Assembly: GCA_005239795.1 (NCBI GenBank)
Contig: SBBH01000245.1
Location: forward strand, 1 to 10,487
Source: Planctomycetales bacterium
Lineage (GTDB): Bacteria > Planctomycetota > SBBH01
DNA length: 10,487 nt
Direction: 5' to 3'
A program made the position numbers and the translations under genes. A model generated the notes under the pieces. That model was given only the letters and a program-made list of their open reading frames with translations, was not told the origin of the DNA and searched no databases. Positions within the stretch are counted from its first letter, which is position 1; each line of letters begins with the position of its first letter. Shown in pieces: positions 6,697 through 10,487 of this stretch.

Positions 6697-7874
6697 GGCT
6701 TCAGGCGTTTAAAGAGGCGCGCCAAGCCCTCGACAGCGCCGCGGATCGACGCTTCCGTCGTGCAGTAAGCCATCCGGACATGTCCCGGGCGGCCGAAGCC
6801 GCTTCCCGGCACCACGAGGACGCGCTGGGCGAGCGCCTCCCGACAGAACCGGACATCGTCGGCAATCGGCGTGCGCGGAAACATATAGAAGGCTCCTTCA
6901 GGCTTGACGACCTCGAAGCCCGCCTCCGACAACCCCCGATACAAAAGATCGCGGCGAACTTGGTAGTGGCCCACATCGACCTCGAGATCCAGGAGATCGG
7001 CCACCGCGTGCTGGAGCGTCGCCGGGGCATTCACGAACCCGAGGATGCGATTCGCGAAGACGAGTCCCGGCGCAATGCGCATGTCGTTCATCCCTTCATG
7101 AACGGCCACGAAGCCGATCCGGTCTCCGGGAATGCTGAGGGCCTTCGACCAAGAGAAAATAAAAAAACTGTCCGGATATGTTCCCAGGAGATCGGGAAGG
7201 CGCGCGCCGTCATAGACGATCGGCCGGTAGGGCTCGTCCGAGAGAAGATAAATGGCGCGGCCGGCCTTCCGGCTTTTATCGGCCAGAATCGAGAGGAGTC
7301 CTTTGACGCGCTCCGCCGAATAGACGCGCCCCGTGGGGTTGTTGGGCGAATTGATGAGAATCGCCTTGGTTTTCGACGTGATGGCCGATTCGATAGCCGC
7401 GAGATCCAGATTGAATCGATCATCGGTTTGGACAATCCGGGGAATGCCGCCATAGTTCTCAACGTAATAGGTGTATTCCACGAAGTAGGGCGCCAGCAGA
7501 ATCACCTCGTCTCCGGGGTCGAGGATTGTCCTGAGGACGATGTTGATTGCGCCGCCCGCCCCCACGGTCATCACCACCCGGTCAGCGCTCGTCGGAAAGA
7601 TTTTTTTCGCGGCGAGATGCTCGGCCACGCGCCGGCGGATTTCCGGATATCCAGCGTTCGACATATAGCGGTGATCCCCTCGGCCGCGCTGGTCCGACAG
7701 GCGCCGCAGGCAATCGAAGAAGGGAGCCGGGGGTTCGAGGAGGGGATTCCCCAGGGAAAGATCGAAGACCTCGTCTTCTCCGTGGCGCGCCTTGAGCTCG
7801 GCGCTTTCGTCGAACATTTTTCGAATCCAGGAGCCGGCTTCCATGCGCGTTCGGATGTAATCGGACATCGCCAC
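6693..7874 (-). CDS. PLP-dependent class I aminotransferase (aspartate aminotransferase-like)
   Basis: The 393-aa cytoplasmic enzyme is a fold-type I, class I/II aminotransferase. Visible features are SLGNPLLEPP (40-49), RYMSNAGYPEIRRRVAEHLA (69-88), SPNNPTG at 176-182 with the PLP-contacting Asn, SDEPYR at 212-217 with the conserved Asp and Tyr, the Schiff-base lysine Lys244 in SWSKALSIPGDRIGF, and a C-terminal VRMAY whose Arg would bind the substrate carboxylate. The opening (RMEAGSWIRKMFDES) resembles an aspartate-aminotransferase-like branch whose true substrate is often unknown, so no symbol is given. The start is GTG at 7874, chosen over the ATG two codons later because aggggga lies 8 nt upstream of it. 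A strong terminator ends just ahead of the gene. Its stop overlaps the start of the broken 2-hydroxyacid dehydrogenase; an aminotransferase paired with such a reductase suggests amino acid to hydroxyacid conversion, for example around glyoxylate, serine and hydroxypyruvate (inference). Confidence 0.93.
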   Translation of the reverse strand: MAMSDYIRTRMEAGSWIRKMFDESAELKARHGEDEVFDLSLGNPLLEPPAPFFDCLRRLSDQRGRGDHRYMSNAGYPEIRRRVAEHLAAKKIFPTSADRVVMTVGAGGAINIVLRTILDPGDEVILLAPYFVEYTYYVENYGGIPRIVQTDDRFNLDLAAIESAITSKTKAILINSPNNPTGRVYSAERVKGLLSILADKSRKAGRAIYLLSDEPYRPIVYDGARLPDLLGTYPDSFFIFSWSKALSIPGDRIGFVAVHEGMNDMRIAPGLVFANRILGFVNAPATLQHAVADLLDLEVDVGHYQVRRDLLYRGLSEAGFEVVKPEGAFYMFPRTPIADDVRFCREALAQRVLVVPGSGFGRPGHVRMAYCTTEASIRGAVEGLARLFKRLKP

Positions 7875-7895
7875 GATTTGGATCCCCCTAGCTAG

Positions 7896-7930
7896 AAAAA
7901 ACCGGGGGCGGCCGCCCCTGCGCCGCCCCC
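7896..7930 (-). terminator. Rho-independent terminator, placed just upstream of the aminotransferase
   Basis: Read on the - strand, a perfect 9-bp stem (GGGGGCGGC with GCCGCCCCC) encloses a 9-nt loop and is followed by GG and six T residues. It lies 37 nt after the stop of the small basic protein gene and so ends that unit. It also ends only about 21 nt before the aminotransferase GTG, which leaves no room for a full promoter between the two. Confidence 0.85.
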
Positions 7931-7967
7931 GCGAATCCCCCCGTCCAAAAAGATCATCGCCGCCGGG

Positions 7968-8273
7968 CTACTTTTTCTCTTTCTGGACCCCTTTGGTCGC
8001 TTTGGTTTTGTCAGCGCCAGCCGCCGGGGCAGGAGCTGTTCCCGCGGCGGGAGCGGCGCCGCTGGCAGCAGGCGTCTCGGTGGCATCGGCCTTCTTGGCC
8101 GCCTTCCCCTTCTTCTTCGGTTTGATGCTGCGGACCTTGGGAAGCCCAAAAACCGAGGCGTCCCCCTTCCATCGCTCCTCTTCCGAAAGTTTGGCCAGCC
8201 GCTCGGAGCGCGTCAGGACATTGCGATGGCCTCCCGTGCGGCCCTTGGCCGCAAAACTTTTATGGAGCGACAC
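7968..8273 (-). CDS. PVC-type small basic protein with an Ala/Pro/Lys-rich tail
   Basis: This 101-aa, strongly basic protein starts MSLHKSFAAKGRTGGHRNVL and continues TRSERLAKLSEEERWKGD, then SVFGLPKVRSIKPKKKGKAA. The first 50 or so residues match a small basic protein family (TIGR04137 in my memory) found in Chlamydiota, Verrucomicrobiota, Planctomycetota and relatives; its role is not established. Residues from about 55 on are low-complexity Ala/Pro/Gly with lysine clusters and end in KGVQKEKK, like a linker-histone tail, which suggests nucleic-acid binding (inference). The start is GTG at 8273, supported by aggagg about 6 nt upstream; an ATG two bases upstream of it is out of frame. The Shine-Dalgarno touches the stop of the preceding gene, so the pair is probably coupled. 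A terminator follows. Confidence 0.85.
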   Translation of the reverse strand: MSLHKSFAAKGRTGGHRNVLTRSERLAKLSEEERWKGDASVFGLPKVRSIKPKKKGKAAKKADATETPAASGAAPAAGTAPAPAAGADKTKATKGVQKEKK

Positions 8274-8282
8274 ATTAACCTC

Positions 8283-8867
8283 CTAAGGCTGCACCTTGAT
8301 ATCGACCGGATCAAATGAACGGGTTTCCTGGCCCGTCTTAAAGGTCAGAAGTTTTATGGCGTCCTTGAGCTTCCGGATCTCTTCCTGGTGACGCCCTGGC
8401 TCAGCCGGGAAGCGCCCCACGCAAACGCACAGATTCTTCCCTTGCACAATGTCAAAGACTGGATGATCCGGGAATTTCACCTTGAGATTTTTTTTAGCGT
8501 CGGCGGCGGCTTTTTGAGCTCTCACCATGTTCTCTCCCGTCAAGACAAGCGCCCTGACAGTCACGTAGGAAGCGGGCGCCGGACGACTCCCTCCCTCCGC
8601 AGAAGAGACGGCTGAAGCCGAGGCGCTCCCGGAGAAATTCCCCTTCCCGATCGCGATCCCAACCCCCAGAAGGATCACGCTATAAATCACGAAAAGAAGG
8701 GTCATGAGAAGGACCCGATCCCGGCCCAGGCGCCCGGCCCATCTCCTCCACAGGCTGCTGATCGCAGACCGCGCGGGAGAGCTAGAAGGCGCGGCCGCCG
8801 CGCTGAAGAGCTTCGAGGATGTCTCCGAATCGCGGTTCTGTTTTAAAACGTCATAGACATCATCCAC
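8283..8867 (-). CDS. Single-pass membrane protein with a SPOR-like periplasmic domain (tentative)
   Basis: The protein is 194 aa. An N-terminal cytoplasmic segment (DDVYDVLKQNRD, then Ala/Ser-rich, ending in RRWAGRLGRDR) precedes one transmembrane helix at about 52-74 (LLMTLLFVIYSVILLGVGIA). The basic residues before the helix predict that the C-terminus is periplasmic. After a Ser/Ala linker comes a roughly 95-residue alpha/beta domain (SYVTVRALVLTGENMVRAQK, then FDIVQGKNLCVCVGRFP and QEEIRKLKDAIKLL). Its strand-helix-strand-helix order and the 'VCVGRF' strand recall SPOR domains, which bind denuded peptidoglycan, but the match is loose. The open frame begins with a GTG at 8873 that directly abuts an aggagg; the GTG at 8867 sits 6 nt after it and is the better start. 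It lies 9 nt upstream of the PVC small basic protein gene, in the same unit. Confidence 0.65.
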   Translation of the reverse strand: MDDVYDVLKQNRDSETSSKLFSAAAAPSSSPARSAISSLWRRWAGRLGRDRVLLMTLLFVIYSVILLGVGIAIGKGNFSGSASASAVSSAEGGSRPAPASYVTVRALVLTGENMVRAQKAAADAKKNLKVKFPDHPVFDIVQGKNLCVCVGRFPAEPGRHQEEIRKLKDAIKLLTFKTGQETRSFDPVDIKVQP

Positions 8868-9018
8868 CGGCACCCTCCTGACCCGTTTGGTGCGGTTTTA
8901 CCAGAAGCGGCGCTGTCCTGCCAAGTCTTTCCGTCGGATCCGCCGCCCCGCGAAAATAAATGGGGTAGAATGAAAAACCTCGATGCCGAGGACCGGATAG
9001 CCGATCTGAGAAACGACG

Positions 9019-10449
9019 ATGGCCACTCCCTCCTACACATCTTATCCATCCCGGCATCGTGGGGGAGGCGGCGGAATCGCCTTCCCGATCGTTTTCGGGT
9101 CGTTGCTGCTTCTCTTCTACTGCGTCCTATGGATGAACCAGATCGAACTCTCCTTAAGCCTCTTCAGCGGCTACGTCGGCGCCGCGTTGTGCTATCTGGC
9201 GACGCTTCTTGAAGTCCGCGTCGGCCTCACCTTGATGCTGGTCGCGATCGGCATCTCCCCCGAGATCGGCGCAGGTTCCGTCTCGGACCTGCGCATCGAG
9301 GACATCATCGTGCCAGCCACCTTCTTCGCCTGGGTGACGCGCCTCATCATCAACCGGGAGACCCTTTTTCCAACGCCCCTCAAAGGTCCAATCTTCGGCT
9401 ATCTCACAATAGGCCTCCTGGCCACCTTGAACGGCGTCTCCTCTTTCCAAACAGAGGTCAACAGGGCCATTCTCTTCTATCTCAAAACGATCGAATACTT
9501 CCTGATCTTCCTCATGGTTTTAAACAATGTGCGCACATACGACCAGGCCCGCTTTTTCATCATGATGATGGTGGTTTCGGCGTGCCTGACAGGCCTCTAT
9601 GGAATCTTCATCTCACGAGGATTGACTGAGGAATCGCGCTTGGCCGGCCCTCCGGGCGAGGGAGCCAACATCATCGGCGGATATTTTTCCTTTCACATCG
9701 TGCTCCTGAGCGGGTTGGCCACCACAGCCCGAAGGTCCTTGCGCCGCCTCCTCATTATTCTAGCGGTTATCTTGCTCGGTTTTCCCATGTTGCGGACCGC
9801 TTCCCGCGCTTCCATTGTCTCCCTGATGGTCGGCTTGGCGGCCTTGGCTTATCTGAGCCGGGGACGCATCATTTGGGGTATTATGGGGATTTTCACCATC
9901 CTCCCTTTCTTCATGCCGCAGTTGGTTCTCGAACGGTTCCTATCGATCTTTGCCCTTCTGCCAGGATCCGATCAGGTGATCCCGAGTTCCTTCACGGCCA
10001 AGGTCAGCTCCTGGCAGGATAATTTCCATCGCCACGTCCTGGAAAAACCGATCCTGGGATGGGGCATGGGCCACTTCACGTTGGCCCACGTCGACAACGA
10101 ATTCGTCAAGGTCGCCATGGAAGTGGGTTTGGTCGGACTGCTCTTTTTCCTCGGCTTCATCCTGCGCATGATCCAGACATCCAAGAACACATACCATGCC
10201 ACCCACGATCCTCTTTACAAGGGATTTAACCTGGGATACTTCGGCGGCGTCTGGTGCCTCGCGGTCCACAGCTGGGGATCGGCATCGATGACGACGATCC
10301 GCACAATGGAACCCTTGATGTTCGCCACAGGGATCATGAGCGCCATCCATTATATGGAAGTGATTCGACCCGAAAAGGAAGAGCGTCACGAACAGACCCA
10401 AAAACCCCATGACCGATCCCTTGTGGCCAGACGCCGGTATCACTCCTGA
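9019..10449 (+). CDS. O-antigen ligase / Wzy polymerase-like membrane protein
   Basis: The 476-aa polytopic inner-membrane protein has about ten or more hydrophobic segments (for example FPIVFGSLLLLFYCVLWM near 22-39, FLIFLMVLNNV and LLIILAVILLGFPMLRTASR). The 'RTASRASIV' segment, a large loop with SSWQDNFHRHVLEKPILGWG and then HVDNEFVKVAMEVGLVGLLF match the Wzy_C (O-antigen ligase/polymerase) pattern, where the conserved loop faces the periplasm. Such enzymes polymerise lipid-linked repeat units or move glycan onto lipid A or another acceptor; which one cannot be told here. The ATG at 9019 follows only a weak gaga ribosome-binding site. It is divergent from the membrane protein gene at 8283-8867 across a 151-bp gap. 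The last 41 nt overlap the next gene, whose start suggests a Wzz/GumC partner, so a Wzy-type polysaccharide pathway is likely. Confidence 0.85.
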   Translation: MATPSYTSYPSRHRGGGGGIAFPIVFGSLLLLFYCVLWMNQIELSLSLFSGYVGAALCYLATLLEVRVGLTLMLVAIGISPEIGAGSVSDLRIEDIIVPATFFAWVTRLIINRETLFPTPLKGPIFGYLTIGLLATLNGVSSFQTEVNRAILFYLKTIEYFLIFLMVLNNVRTYDQARFFIMMMVVSACLTGLYGIFISRGLTEESRLAGPPGEGANIIGGYFSFHIVLLSGLATTARRSLRRLLIILAVILLGFPMLRTASRASIVSLMVGLAALAYLSRGRIIWGIMGIFTILPFFMPQLVLERFLSIFALLPGSDQVIPSSFTAKVSSWQDNFHRHVLEKPILGWGMGHFTLAHVDNEFVKVAMEVGLVGLLFFLGFILRMIQTSKNTYHATHDPLYKGFNLGYFGGVWCLAVHSWGSASMTTIRTMEPLMFATGIMSAIHYMEVIRPEKEERHEQTQKPHDRSLVARRRYHS

Positions 10450-10487
10450 CATCCACGAGTATCCCCAGTTTGAGGAGCCGATAAACC
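10409..10487 (+). CDS. Start of a probable Wzz/GumC-like chain-length determinant (partial)
   Basis: An ATG at 10409, in a different frame from the ligase, opens a reading frame to the window end: MTDPLWPDAGITPDI, then HEYPQFEEPIN. The 'EPIN' block resembles the N-terminus of Wzz/GumC-type polysaccharide co-polymerases, where a 'PINLRDY...L.RR.W' stretch precedes the first transmembrane helix. Only 26 codons are visible, so the family is an inference that leans on the neighbouring ligase. It overlaps the ligase gene by 41 nt, and no strong Shine-Dalgarno is visible close to the ATG. The last 34 bases are the right copy of the inverted repeat. Confidence 0.5.
   Translation, partial: MTDPLWPDAGITPDIHEYPQFEEPIN
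10454..10487. repeat. 34-bp inverted repeat, right copy
   Basis: This is the exact reverse complement of 123-156 and ends at the last base of the window. It encodes HEYPQFEEPIN in the partial + strand gene, a frame that makes sense as protein, so this copy is the likelier original. In the left copy the sequence reads on to a stop codon within two codons, so the left copy does not carry the rest of this gene. Confidence 0.9.

Noticed and set aside
6495..7895. Long + strand open frame (466 codons) opposite the aminotransferase
   Set aside because: Antisense shadow; the - strand frame shows a complete aminotransferase with all PLP-site motifs.
8966..8971. TAGAAT as a -10 box for the ligase gene
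   Set aside because: The hexamer is good but no -35-like sequence lies 16-18 nt upstream, so the promoter is not called.
1..10487. CRISPR arrays, tRNA/rRNA genes, transposases, phage genes
   Set aside because: No regularly spaced direct repeats, no cloverleaf or rRNA sequence and no recombinase motifs were seen by eye.

Overview
This GC-rich window most likely comes from an uncultured Gram-negative bacterium of the PVC group (Planctomycetota, Verrucomicrobiota, Chlamydiota, Omnitrophota). The best evidence is a small basic protein at 7968-8273 that begins MSLHKSF and carries the SVFGLPKV-type block; this family is, to my knowledge, restricted to PVC bacteria. A degenerate intergenic repeat of the 'cgaaattcgaagcacgaaatccgaaa' kind, familiar from Omnitrophota and Planctomycetota metagenome contigs, agrees. 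Gram-negative surface genes (Wza-like exporter, O-antigen ligase/polymerase, start of a Wzz/GumC-like gene) fit a diderm envelope. No phylum can be fixed from the sequence alone.

Layout. Positions 1-120 hold the end of an unidentified + strand reading frame and a strong Shine-Dalgarno with no start codon after it. From 3886 down to 126 on the - strand runs a tight one-carbon cluster: gcvT, gcvH, a class I SAM methyltransferase and a fused formiminotransferase-cyclodeaminase (ftcD). Upstream of it on the same strand (4041-4994) is a Wza-like export lipoprotein. Divergent from that, on the + strand, are moaC (5083-5535) and a HEAT-like lipoprotein (5532-6419), coupled by an ATGA overlap. Facing them on the - strand is a PLP aminotransferase (6693-7874) whose stop overlaps the start of a D-2-hydroxyacid dehydrogenase that has lost its whole middle (6416-6696). 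A strong intrinsic terminator (7896-7930) separates the aminotransferase from an upstream - strand pair, the PVC small basic protein and a single-pass membrane protein (8283-8867). The last + strand unit is an O-antigen ligase/polymerase-like membrane protein (9019-10449), overlapped by the start of a probable chain-length determinant gene that runs off the window.

How the genes work together. GcvT and GcvH are the aminomethyl-transfer and lipoyl-carrier parts of the glycine cleavage system and feed methylene-tetrahydrofolate; FtcD puts formimino groups onto tetrahydrofolate and deaminates the product to methenyl-tetrahydrofolate. The operon therefore looks like a folate one-carbon input module, although GcvP and lipoamide dehydrogenase are not here. 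The polysaccharide genes are split into two blocks about 4 kb apart with metabolic genes between them.

Two features deserve care. A perfect 34-bp inverted repeat joins the 3' end of ftcD (123-156) to the last bases of the window (10454-10487), and the dehydrogenase carries a large internal deletion with an out-of-frame junction. Either may be biology or an assembly error. I found no convincing wholly new multi-gene system, no CRISPR array, no tRNA or rRNA and no transposase.
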